A stretch of 64,000 bases of DNA from Gamsiella multidivaricata (lineage: Eukaryota; Mortierellomycota; Mortierellomycetes; Mortierellales; Mortierellaceae). Positions 23,557 through 33,231 of this stretch are shown one piece after another (position 1 is the first letter of the stretch; each line of letters begins with the position of its first letter). Both the position numbers and the translations under genes were made by a program. The notes below the pieces were generated by a model. That model was not told where the DNA came from, ran no database searches, and saw only the letters and a program-made list of their open reading frames with translations. Location: positions 1 to 64,000 of the forward strand of contig NW_026251785.1 in the NCBI RefSeq assembly GCF_025024155.1, written 5' to 3'.

Positions 23557-24568
23557 ACGCAAGGTCATGTTGTAATGGAAGAGACGCTATGATGCAGTCG
23601 ACGTTTTTGCTGTTGTCTTACTCTCAGTAAACAGCAGCACAGTCCGCTTATAGAAAAAAAAAAAAAACATCTTTGGCAGCACCCACACCGCATAGTATCT
23701 ACCTATTTATTTAATAACTAGTCCATTGATTTCTTCTTTTCTCCCCTCCTCCGCGCATACAAAAAGACTGATACCGGAGTGGTTGCTCCTCGGCCACGCT
23801 ATTTTGACACTTCAGCCCTTAGTCATTAATACTCGTCCCTCCATGCCAGTACTCTATTACAACTAATAATAAGTAATTTTCGACAATAACAACAAACTAT
23901 CGTTGTCAGTATCATCATTGTCTCTTTGATATATACATGTATAGGACATTGGATGAACATGATGGGCACTTGCAAACGTGCGAAATAGGAACGTCGTGGA
24001 GAAGGATGTCTCCCCCCTGAAATATACATATACATATATTATGTGGCGACTGCTACCCTTTCCTCCTTATTTTTGGCATTGTGCCCTTTTGGTTCCGACA
24101 CCACGAAAGTAGATGGTTGTGTCCAGCCTAATCAGTGTATGGCTACAGCCCCGTGGTTTTCGTTCGTTTTGTAGATTCTGTCGGTATCCCTTAAAATCCG
24201 GCCCCCGTTCTCGTGATTTATTTCTTCTGGTTATTTTTATAGACAGCCTGCAGTCAAGGAAAAGCTTAACCCCCCACGTGCGCCAACCTAAAGTAAGATG
24301 AAAGCCCGTCCGTCGTCGACAGGCGGTGACTCTGGAATGCGAAATGAGATGCATGTAGTCTCTTTCTGACATGAAGAAAAGATATGTTATATAGCAGCAT
24401 GATTTGAGGACTATGTGAATGTAGGATGGGCAAAATGCTGAAAAGACCGTGCGCTCGGGTGAGGCTGTGGACAAAGTGCCATTTTTAATTATTTTTTTTC
24501 CTTATCGCGCACGGACAGTTCAAAAAGGACGCGTCCATCGGATTCACGGCGTTTCCGTTGACCCCCTG

Positions 24569-24592
24569 AAAAAAAAAAAAAAAAAAAAAAAA
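24569..24592 (+). repeat. poly(A) run of 24
   Basis: An uninterrupted run of 24 A on the plus strand in the convergent intergenic region. Confidence 0.85.
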
Positions 24593-24937
24593 GATCGCGA
24601 TTGAGATAAATCAGTAAACAGAGAGGACATAATACGGCCATCATGAACGTGCTCAGATTCGTCCGGGTGTTTTATCGTCTTCTCACGAACTCCACAAAAG
24701 GAATGAAGAGATGTGGATGCATCGATACGTGATGTAAAAAAAAATACATTCAATATATTAAAAACACAGGCCTCCTCTTGTGTTCCTTCAATGAAGATAG
24801 ATAAAGCAACCAATGTTCAATCTTGTCTCCGACGTTATTTATCAGGAGTATATCATATCGTATCGCATCGCATCGCACTGTATCTCGTCGCACACAAAAA
24901 CAAAAGATAACAAAACTTTCATCCTGCGAAATTAAAG

Positions 24938-24938
<1 letters not shown>

Positions 24939-24995
<57 letters not shown>

Positions 24996-25008
24996 AACAA
25001 CAACAACC
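24939..25008 (+). repeat. (ACA)n microsatellite
   Basis: About 23 ACA/CAA triplets with a single T interruption near the 3' end. It lies outside coding sequence. Confidence 0.9.
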
Positions 25009-25184
25009 TTGGAACTCATTTTCTGGACATATTGCATACTGATCGATATCGCCGATGAAATGCAACTTCACGCATATCCTTCTGCCGGACCTTCCGAATG
25101 AACAGCCGCTGAATGAACCTCTTTACAATTGTTTTTTTTTTTATTATTTTGATTATTATCTTTTTAGTATCTTCAGAAGAGAAC

Positions 25185-27530
25185 TTATCGTGGAGAACGT
25201 GGTGGGTCATTCAACTGCAGAGAAGAAATCGCAGAGGTTCTTGCCGACGAGACCTTGGAATCCGTTGGCGAAGCTGCAGGCTCCAGAAGAGGCGGTGACG
25301 GGAACGACCGAAGCAGAGAGGAATTCGACCTATCCTCGGCTGTTACCACAGACAGCTTCGGTGGTGGCTGCAGGGTCTGATCCATCTCGTTGTCTTTGGT
25401 CTGGACCGCGTGCAGATCTGAGAACGGGCTCAGATCTACTAGGATCTCATTCGAATCAAACGTCTGGAACGGATCGTTTGTCGATGTCAGCGAGGGCGCC
25501 GAACTCGTCCTCCAGCTCGTCGTCGTTGTCATGGTTTTGGCATTAGCGCCCATCACGGGAGTTTCATCGATAGTGCTCGCTGTTAGGCTTGGGTTCTGGC
25601 GGTAGTAGTGCCGATAGTACGCGAGCTGGTGCTGATGGCTACGAAGGGCCTTGATGTTTAGGTGGTCTAGAAACTCAGTGTTGATCGATGACCGGTATCC
25701 GTGTCCGCGATGCCAGCCCTCGTCATCGGTCGAAGATATTCCAGACTGGAAGCTGGCAAGACTCATAGACATGGACCGACGGATGTAGCTCTGTACCGAA
25801 TTGACCGTGCTTCGGTAATGCCGCTTGACCATACCCTCCTTGAACGACAATGGCCCAGCCGCAGATCCAGCTCCAGCTCCAACCCTTGGTCCATCGATAT
25901 AGCTCTCTGTAAATGATGAATCATCCATACTCAGGATATCTGCTTTCCGGGACTGAGATGACATGGAAGGAGTTCTTCGATGGCCACCAAAGACCGAGTC
26001 CCCCTCAGAGTAGCTAACGGATGGAGGGAACCCTTCGAGGCGACGTTCTGTGCGAGCAGCCATGGATGCGGCCCAGTACTGCCGTACCACCGAGGAGGAC
26101 TCGAAGCTTGAGCGCATCGAGGACATGGTGGACTCATCGTCCGTATACATGTACTGGTGCGACCCTGAGGGGGATAGATACCGATCGATATAAGCATTTG
26201 GTGGATATGACAGCGTCGAGTCCCGATCATGGCCCCGCATACTTGGCTCCGTCGCTTCTCCTTGCTTATCCGCTTCACTTGACTGTTTCTCCGAGGAACC
26301 CGCCTCAGGATCCGCCAGGGTGTGGCGCTTCTTGTGCTTGGCCACCGCAGCCGCGACCTCACTGTCATAAGTCTCTGAAGCGTTGTCATTATAATCATCA
26401 TCATCGTCGTCGTCCCTCATCAGATAGAAATCTCGTTCAGATTGACCCTTGTTTGAGCCCTTCAAACGACGGCCTTTCATCATTAATTTCTCCTTCATAC
26501 CCAACCCACCATACTGGCCACCTCCTTTACTACCACCCAGGAGACCAGGTTCCCTTGACCGCGTGTGCCGCCGCCGTCTGACGATGAAGAGTGTGACCAA
26601 GAGGACAAGTGCCAACATCCCACTCACACCCCCCAAGGCCACGCCGATCGTCCTGCCCGGTCCGTCCTTGACAGGCCCATTACCAGGAGTATTGCCTTGT
26701 GTAGAGCCTGACCCATCGGATGTGGATGATGGATCATCGAGTGGTGGAAGAGGTGGCAGTGGAGGAAAGGGTATGTTGGAAGGGTTGGGTATGCTGGTTA
26801 AACTCGTCCCTGAGGTGGATGAGGTCTGTGTTGCGGTGCTGGTGCCACTGGACGGAATTGTGGCCGTTGTGGCAATTGTTGTGGGTGTTCCTGTTGTCAC
26901 GCCTGAAGAGACCGGCGGTGCGACTGTGGTTATGTCGGGGGGTGGGGCAGCTGTCGTAGTTGGGACAACGACGTTGCTGGTCGTGGTCGGTATAATGATA
27001 GCGAGAGGATTCATTGTGAAGTAGCACGCAGTATCGACTCGGCTGTTTGCGGCCTTGTTGGTGGCGACGATCCGGATGGCAACATCCCTGGCGAGAGCAC
27101 CGCAATTTGGGACCGAGAACTGGTATTGGCCATGTGTTGCAGCCAATCCGCGGTCCTGGAACAAAGTTGCGGCGGTACGCCAGATTCCGCCCTTGGAACC
27201 GTCGATGTCCATGCAGTAGAGGGTTGCGGAGAGGCTATTGTATGCCTCAAGGTCACTTCCGGTTGCTTGCCAGGTCAGGACAGTGCTTTGACCGGGCTGG
27301 ACCTCGGTATTGTAGCTAGGAGAGGTGCATTGGACAGCATGGGCGACGTTGGTTGAGGAGAGAAGGAGGAGGAGAGAAAGAGAGAGGAAGCGTGTGAGGT
27401 GAAGGTAATAGGCGGGAGAGGAAGAGGAGGGGATGCGCGGCGGTGTTGATGGCGACAGTGAGGTGGATGGAATAGAGGGGGAAAAGGAGGATGGCGATGG
27501 CGCGAGCGTGGGGCGGGTATCTGGCGCCAT
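25185..27530 (-). CDS. single-pass cell-surface protein with Kre9/Knh1-like N-terminal domain
   Basis: A single-exon, 781-residue protein. A Pro/Ser-rich leader of about 40 residues comes before a hydrophobic signal (LSLSLLLLLSS, ending near AHA at 65). Then comes an extracellular domain starting CTSPSYNTEVQPGQSTVLTW, which resembles the Ser-Thr-rich Kre9/Knh1-type beta domain of fungal wall proteins. A long Thr/Ser/Pro mucin-like stalk follows, then a transmembrane helix (about residues 292-316) with a stop-transfer RRRRH. The cytoplasmic tail is about 460 residues, acidic/Ser-rich with an Asp run and many Tyr, and without a recognised domain. The architecture is that of a wall-associated sensor or receptor-like protein, but function is not known. 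No alternative in-frame ATG precedes the signal closely, so the long leader is accepted. Confidence 0.75.
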   Translation of the reverse strand: MAPDTRPTLAPSPSSFSPSIPSTSLSPSTPPRIPSSSSPAYYLHLTRFLSLSLLLLLSSTNVAHAVQCTSPSYNTEVQPGQSTVLTWQATGSDLEAYNSLSATLYCMDIDGSKGGIWRTAATLFQDRGLAATHGQYQFSVPNCGALARDVAIRIVATNKAANSRVDTACYFTMNPLAIIIPTTTSNVVVPTTTAAPPPDITTVAPPVSSGVTTGTPTTIATTATIPSSGTSTATQTSSTSGTSLTSIPNPSNIPFPPLPPLPPLDDPSSTSDGSGSTQGNTPGNGPVKDGPGRTIGVALGGVSGMLALVLLVTLFIVRRRRHTRSREPGLLGGSKGGGQYGGLGMKEKLMMKGRRLKGSNKGQSERDFYLMRDDDDDDDYNDNASETYDSEVAAAVAKHKKRHTLADPEAGSSEKQSSEADKQGEATEPSMRGHDRDSTLSYPPNAYIDRYLSPSGSHQYMYTDDESTMSSMRSSFESSSVVRQYWAASMAARTERRLEGFPPSVSYSEGDSVFGGHRRTPSMSSQSRKADILSMDDSSFTESYIDGPRVGAGAGSAAGPLSFKEGMVKRHYRSTVNSVQSYIRRSMSMSLASFQSGISSTDDEGWHRGHGYRSSINTEFLDHLNIKALRSHQHQLAYYRHYYRQNPSLTASTIDETPVMGANAKTMTTTTSWRTSSAPSLTSTNDPFQTFDSNEILVDLSPFSDLHAVQTKDNEMDQTLQPPPKLSVVTAEDRSNSSLLRSFPSPPLLEPAASPTDSKVSSARTSAISSLQLNDPPRSPR

Positions 27531-30500
27531 CTGAGACCATCCGCGTTAAGGGCAGGAGGAAGTACGGAGCTGACTTTCGAAATAAACGGGGTAGAAGGGG
27601 GGGTTATTCGGTGGATTGAATGGTGGCGTTTAAAGGAGGGAGGGAAGGCGTGAGTGTGGGTGTAAAGTGGGGGAGGGACGGAAGGAGGCGTGGAGGGGAG
27701 TGAGGTGGGGAGTGCTGATGAGACAGACAGGCGGGATAGGGGACAGGAATGAAAATCCTCCGAGTGAAGAGGGGAAAGAGAAAGGAGAAGAAAAGAGGAA
27801 GGAAGAGGGAGGAGATAACAGTTAAAGTGGCACAGGCTGCACAAAGGGCTGAAATGGCAATGCGTGCCAGTGCGAATGTGTGCGTGAGAGTGAGTGTGGG
27901 GGTAGAGAGTGCAGTACGATCGAAGGTATACAAGGGAACATTGCTGTTGCTATTGCTATTGCTATTGTTTACTCATTTATTAAATTACCAATAGTCTATA
28001 CTCTATTATTCTCATAGACACATGCACACATGTTATTCCAGAAGGAAACAAGTGACCAGGAAATACACTCTCCTCAGGCGAGAGAGTCCATGGTTATGGA
28101 AACTGCTGTAGGCAAAAGAATTTCCCCGCGCGAGAACGAAGAGTCCAGTCAAGTGGAGTGGAGGCCGATGCGGCGGTTACAATCCGCAAAGCCCAAGCGG
28201 TGGAGACTGAAAATGGAACGAGTTCATTATCGCTCTATGGTGCGGAGCGAAACCTCTTCCTGCTTCTTCATGTGCACCGTCCACCCACAGTATCCCCAAA
28301 ACACCATTACCTTTGTTCCTTCATCCATCGCTCTATCTCTTTACCTACTCCTCCTTCCATATTCTTTCTATCCTCGCACATTTTTATCTTTACACTCACT
28401 CACAGTGCATTACATCTACATGAACTTTGCCCGCCACCCCTAAAGTTCAATTGATTGGACCAAACATTGATCGCTTATCGCTGATGTTCGTGAGCATTTG
28501 TGCTACACCACAGATGACCAAAAAACATGCTGCATCTCGAACAGTAAAGGCTCTCTCCTCATTCTCCCCTCTCCTCGGAAACAGGTTCTTCAATTGCATT
28601 CCGGGCCCATTGGGCGTAGGGCAAGCATTCCCAAAAACAAAACATCAAAAAGAAGAGCAATCTGGTTCAAATCTAGGCCATCTCTAACCGAATAATACTG
28701 CAAGACCATCAATCGACCTTTCTCACCAAACATGCAGAAATGAACATTGCTGCGGGTGGACAATGCATCCTCAGCTAATTTGCTCTGTAAAAAAAGGCCC
28801 AGCACTTCCAAAGGAAGCTAGACCGATCAAGACAGCTGTTCAGAAGGAACGCGCCTTGGGCAACAGATGTTGTATTGTTCTGGCGTGCATCGCCTCAAAC
28901 ACTTTTTTATTGCTCAGAGCCCTCTGCAATTTTTCTCTCTCATTCCCATCTCTCTAGTCCCCATCTCTCTAGACCTGACACTTTTCCATTACCCCTAACC
29001 CAGCTATCTGAGTTATCAACAACGCTGGGCAAACAGAATTTCTCAGCTGAAAACTATACAGATTCTACACGTAGTCTACTATAAATCAGAGACGCGTCTT
29101 TTAGCCAATTGCACTCAACGACAACTACTATGCAAATGCAACTGCTAGTCCGCAAACTGCGAGACATTGTTCGTTTTATTATTCAGGCACCGTTAGTACT
29201 CGAGGGTGCTGGGAACCATGTACGCCATGTTTCAGTGTCCATCAGGACCATCATCCCCGTATCTCTCTGTCTGTGAAACCATGCACAGCAAATAAATAAA
29301 TAATAATAATTATGCCCACGGATCACGGATCCCCTCCCTGTATCCCTTCTATCATAGCTTAGTGTAATTATTCATTCCTGTGTCGCCCTTGCCAGACGCG
29401 CCGTTTTTTTTTCGTTTTTTTTTGTTTCCGATATTACAACAAGACCATGTCTATGAAGGTCTGTCTGCTGTATACCATTCCACATTAGGGCTGTCCGATT
29501 GTTGCAGGGAGGATGATATGCAGAGGTGAAGGGAGGTTTGTGAGCTACCCACCTCATGTCTCCATCTCCCCTGTCCCGGGTGACCCACGTAAAACCTAGG
29601 CCATAGTCATGAATGATGGGTGGATGAAATGCATCAAACAAAGTGACTCCGATCCAAGGAGGCGTTCCCAAAGACCATAGACAGCTACAAAAAAACTTTA
29701 TATCGCTTTTTTGATGACGATGCGCCGTAAGGAACAATGGAGGCCCGAACGAGCTCTTTTGTGTTGTCATGAGTACTGTTGTTTTTCTTTCCAGAAAAGG
29801 TTGGATTTCGATTGTTCGCCTCACTTCATTTCTGCATGAGAGCTCGATAGAAAACAATAGGAAGGTTGGGGATCTTGCTGTTCTATTCGGCTCATCAATC
29901 TTTGTCTTCTATTCATGCAGGCTCTGGCCCTTTGGCCCGGTAAATGACTTGAGAGGCAGCGTTGCGGGTTCTAGTCTAGCCCTTGTCATCATCTCTGCAG
30001 CAGGGCACGGCACTCTGCTACGTTACTAAAAAGCTCTCGTCGGTCTTTTCACTTAGTCAGATCTTATATTGCCCCCCCGTCGCACCGTGCTTTCGCATGC
30101 TCGTTTAGCTATTCATGAACGCATGCACCCCGAATGAAATGAACTTGTCGACACTAACGTACTGTGAGCGAACACAGTATTGTTCGTCCTGTTAAGACCA
30201 GACGCGACTCCAACGCAGGCGCACGCGTGTACGCGTCAAAGGGTCTGCCACACTTCTCACGCCCTGTACCTGCATTAGTATACGTAACAGATACCGCATG
30301 TGTCCTTAGACAACTTCCTTCCCTAGGCGCTGTCGAGACTTCTTTTTCAAGCAAGTGCACGTATCACCATGGAGCACGCCATGCTAAATACTGGATATGG
30401 ATATGGATATATTATTGAGGAGTTTTTTTACTGTACAGGTGTCTGCAATGAATCTACAGAGCAATGGAGGCGTTGTCCGTCGAGTGTTGTTCCATCAACA

Positions 30501-30554
30501 TCGATTTCGTTTTTTTTTTCTTCTTTTTTTTTCACTCGCTTTGCTTTTTTTCTA
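27531..30554 (-). other. gene-poor intergenic region
   Basis: About 3 kb without a supported gene. The first few hundred bases are the purine-rich (on plus) promoter/leader of the minus-strand membrane protein, with a (TTGCTA)n repeat at 27941-27966. A minus-strand open frame of 161 codons at 29372-29857 has no recognisable domain, and part of its Lys content comes from T runs. I found no convincing tRNA. Confidence 0.5.
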
Positions 30555-31808
30555 CTACTGGCTCTTAGCCTTGGCCTCGTAGTCAAGCCAGCTTCCAGAG
30601 TAGTTGCGGACGCCCTTGTATCCAAGCTGCTTGGCGAGGTCAAAGGCCATCCCTGAGCGTCTTCCTGACCTGCAGTAGAAGATCACTTCGTCGTCCTTGC
30701 CGAACTTCTTGAAGCCTAATATTGAAATCACAAAGATGAGGGAAGTTAATTTATGCTGCTCTGTATGGATTGAATGTGATGGTGCTGGGAGTCTGTGGCT
30801 AAAAGATATTATTGGTGGCGTTAAATGTTGCCTGTCTCCGATGATGACCACCTCCACTTGCTTCCGTACCCGTTGTCTCCGCTCTGTTTACCCTCTGACT
30901 CACACGAGTGCCAGACCTCAAATGAAGGAAAAAGGTCGTGCTAGGTCTTTTACTTCTATTCCCCCGCCATAAACAGTCCTGAGCCCTGACTCCACACTGG
31001 CGGCACTTCTTTTTTTGAAATAGCAGACAGGGCGCTGAATGAACTCAAAGCTGACGCCATCCGGTTTCCCACGGGCACGAAAAGAACCAAGGTTGCGCCC
31101 TTTCACTGGTAGACAAGTCCTTGTAGCAATCCAGCCTTTCTTTTCCAGCTTTCATGCCGCACTGCCAATGATCGATCCTACAGACGCTCAATCGAGTTTC
31201 CGGAACCGATATTCCAATCCAGCTCTGAATGTTGACTGTTCACGATTGCCTTCCATTCAATGTTGCTGCGCTATATTTCTTCTTCCCGAACATCCAAAAG
31301 ATCATCATCGCAAGGAGAACAAAAATGGAAGAAGCATCTTGGGAGATTGGACTGGATCCGGGGCTTACCAAAACGCTGCTCAAACTCCTTCTCGGGTAAG
31401 GAAAGCGCCTCCTGAATGCTGGCCAAAGGGACGTGGTGTGACGTAGGGATGACGCCCTGGGCGACCTCGCCTGCGTCGCGGACATCGATCAATACGACGT
31501 TCTGTTGAAATGAACGCGAAAACAAGCACGAGTGAGTAACAGAATACTTGTGAAAGAGGGCATAACGACGCGTGCGTGCCAAACACATCACACCACGCTG
31601 CGGATTCAATTGACTAAGCGCTGGGTTACTCTACCTTGTCCTTCTTCTGGATAAGGCTGTCGATCTCCTCATAGGTGACCACCTCGGGCTTCTGGCTAGC
31701 CCTGGTCGAGAGCTGCTGTGCCTGGCGAAGTGCAGCCATTGAGCGAGGGGCAAACTGGCGCGAGGTCTGGTAAAGAGCGGGGATAGCGAGAGAGGTGAAG
31801 GAAGGCAT
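30555..31808 (-). CDS. single-domain mitochondrial rhodanese (thiosulfate sulfurtransferase)
   Basis: Three minus-strand exons, 31808-31635, 31501-31369 and 30715-30555, join in frame to 155 residues. One rhodanese domain carries the substrate-binding VVLIDVRDAGEV strand and the active-site loop FYCRSGRRS, with the catalytic Cys near residue 117. Rhodaneses transfer sulfane sulfur from thiosulfate or persulfides; small mitochondrial versions work in sulfide handling. The start at 31808 gives a typical presequence (MPSFTSLAIPALYQTSRQF) rich in Arg, Ser and Ala. The open frame extends further upstream to a CTC-rich leader that looks non-coding. The nearest yeast analogues are the small Rdl1/Rdl2 proteins. 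Intron 2 is long (653 bp). Confidence 0.9.
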
Positions 31809-32079
31809 GGTATATGTATTTCTGTGGTGTTTTCGTAGGCAAGAAGGCAGAAACGTCGGTCGCGAACCAGATGGGGATGAGAAGTAGAGGGAGTGTGTCG
31901 ATGCTGATTGTGAAAAGAGAGAGAGAGGGAGAGATTTGCCCATTGGGTTGGTGCTAATATTCCTAGGGTGATAGCTCGCCCCTTGTTTTTTTCAAAGGAA
32001 TCTAAGTGGCCGCGCGACTCGAATCTGATGGGTATGAAATTGCGCCATTGAGGCAGTCACCCGCGTGTTCATTTTATTA
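31809..32079 (-). promoter_or_regulatory. rhodanese upstream region
   Basis: About 270 bases between the rhodanese start and the transposon end, purine-rich on the coding strand's complement. The rhodanese promoter must lie here or within the adjoining transposon. Confidence 0.4.
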
Positions 32080-32108
32080 CAGTCAAACCTGGCTAAACCT
32101 AAACTGGC
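32080..32108 (+). repeat. left terminal inverted repeat
   Basis: Begins CAGTCAAACCTGGCTAAAC directly after TA. It pairs with the right end at about 23 of 29 positions. Confidence 0.85.
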
Positions 32109-32341
32109 ATAACGAAAAAACTAGAAAACTTTTCTTCGGTCCCAACGAAAAACATATGGGAGTTTTCAGGAATCCGGCTAAAGGCAAAAACAAAGGATTC
32201 TTTGGTCCTTGGTCCTTGGTTAAGTTAAATCCAAAAATAATTACATGGGATTTGTGCGTACAGTTTATTTGCCTTTGGCAAACATCTTGAAGAGTGTCGT
32301 TTGCTGTAGACCAGACACGCGCCTGCTGTCGGCGAAGTCTC

Positions 32342-32560
32342 TCATTCTGCAGATGGCAGCAATTTTTTTGATTGATCTGTATCCTGCTGCTCGAAATAAA
32401 GCCGAAGTGTATCCAGCAACTGGCATGCAAGAATGGACTTCACTATAGGCTCTTCTGCTGTGTCATCGTCACCGTCTGCCTCCTCGCCCTCCTCGTCCTC
32501 CTCGCCCTCCTCGTCCTCCTCGCCTGTGCCATATTGGACAGATACTTTACTAGGATCACG
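32342..32560 (-). pseudogene. C-terminal remnant of Tigger-type transposase
   Basis: An open stretch of 72 codons plus stop on the minus strand, without a good start. It contains an acidic block (GEEDEEGEEDEEGEE), then EEPIVKSILACQLLDTLRLY followed by FEQQD. The acidic linker plus a helical LLDTLRLYFEQQ segment is the usual last part of Tigger-type transposases, after the DDE domain. The catalytic domain itself is missing upstream. Confidence 0.6.
32480..32524 (+). repeat. 18-bp tandem repeat in transposon
   Basis: About 2.4 copies of CTCGCCCTCCTCGTCCTC, which encode the acidic GEEDEE repeat of the transposase remnant on the minus strand. Confidence 0.8.
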
Positions 32561-32667
32561 TTACGTAGAAAAGACCATCCAGTAACTTATATAAAGGGGA
32601 CCGGACGGTGCTATTAAAGATCTCTCTTGTCTCGTGCTTACTTGTATTTACTTAGTACGTATAAATC

Positions 32668-32964
32668 TTAATTTATCGCAAGACGCATCTGATTTGGGTT
32701 CTCCAGGGCATTCCTTTCCGCTATCTCTTCTTCCAATCCGTTCAGGATTTTAGATATGGTGCCAGCGGACACTGTCCTGTTGTATTCTTGATAAAAGAGG
32801 CTCCCACTCATTTCAAGTGTAGCTTGTGGGTTCTTTTGTTTGATCTGGTGAATGAAGTAACGCTGTGCATTGGTGAGCTTTTTTTGGGAGCGGGAACGCC
32901 GTGCTTGCGTGGGCAATTGGTCGATATCGGCAATGTCAGTGTTAGATCTTGGTCTCTGAGCCAT
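32668..32964 (-). CDS. transposon ORF: pogo/CENP-B-like helix-turn-helix only
   Basis: A complete 98-residue frame, ATG to stop, inside the transposon. The N-terminal ~28 residues are polar and basic (RRSRSQKK). They are followed by a helix-turn-helix-like segment: LTNAQRYFIHQIKQKNPQ, then a helix around FYQEYNR, then TVSAGTISKILNGLEEE. This is the pattern of the first DNA-binding half of pogo/Tigger transposases. Such a fragment could bind the transposon ends but cannot cut DNA. Whether it is expressed, or just the remnant of a longer ORF, is not visible from sequence. Confidence 0.65.
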   Translation of the reverse strand: MAQRPRSNTDIADIDQLPTQARRSRSQKKLTNAQRYFIHQIKQKNPQATLEMSGSLFYQEYNRTVSAGTISKILNGLEEEIAERNALENPNQMRLAIN

Positions 32965-33187
32965 TGTAGAAACGTGTTAGGTAGATAGGATTAGAAGACT
33001 CAAAACGCTACTGTCTTCTATTTGGGGCTCCCACCAAGAAAAGCAACAAGGGAAACGGATGCACTAGAATGAACGCGCAGAAGTTCCGTGTTAGACTAGT
33101 ACTGTCTCTGTCTAGAACTTTTGATCGCAGATTTTGCATATCTGCTAACGAAAAATCTGGCTTAAAGAAAACTTTAGGTCTTGTCCC

Positions 33188-33216
33188 GGCACTTTAAGTT
33201 AAGGGAGGTTTGACTG
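33188..33216 (-). repeat. right terminal inverted repeat
   Basis: Read on the minus strand it begins CAGTCAAACCTCCCTTAAC, directly next to the TA at 33217-33218. Confidence 0.85.
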
Positions 33217-33231
33217 TATACAAGTGTATGT

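Larger units (their letters stand above)
23557..25184 (-). other. intergenic, convergent 3' ends, simple repeats
   Basis: About 1.6 kb between the stop codons of the epimerase (+) and the membrane protein (-). I see no coding region, only A/T-rich sequence and microsatellites. Confidence 0.55.
32080..33216 (-). mobile_element. internally deleted Tigger/pogo-type DNA transposon
   Basis: The element starts CAGTCAAACCT and ends in its inverted copy AGGTTTGACTG, and both ends are flanked by TA (32078-32079 and 33217-33218), the target duplication of Tc1/mariner-pogo transposons. About 23 of the first 29 bases match between the ends, with the outer 11 identical. Inside, on the minus strand, are a complete 98-codon ORF with a pogo/CENP-B-like helix-turn-helix (32668-32964) and a separate open stretch that looks like the acidic, Leu-rich C-terminus of a Tigger transposase (32342-32560). 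The DDE catalytic region that should lie between them is absent, so the 1137-bp copy cannot encode a whole transposase. It lies between the rhodanese 5' end and the PEX3 3' end. Confidence 0.85.

Noticed and set aside
24939..25008. (ACA)n run as a possible CRISPR or functional array
   Set aside because: Plain trinucleotide microsatellite without spacers.
28650..28690. B-box-like GGTTCAAATC suggesting a tRNA
   Set aside because: No matching A box, acceptor stem or anticodon arm upstream; probably chance.
29372..29857. Minus-strand open frame of 161 codons in the gene-poor region
   Set aside because: No recognisable domain or splice partners, and part of its composition comes from T homopolymers. 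It cannot be excluded but is not supported.
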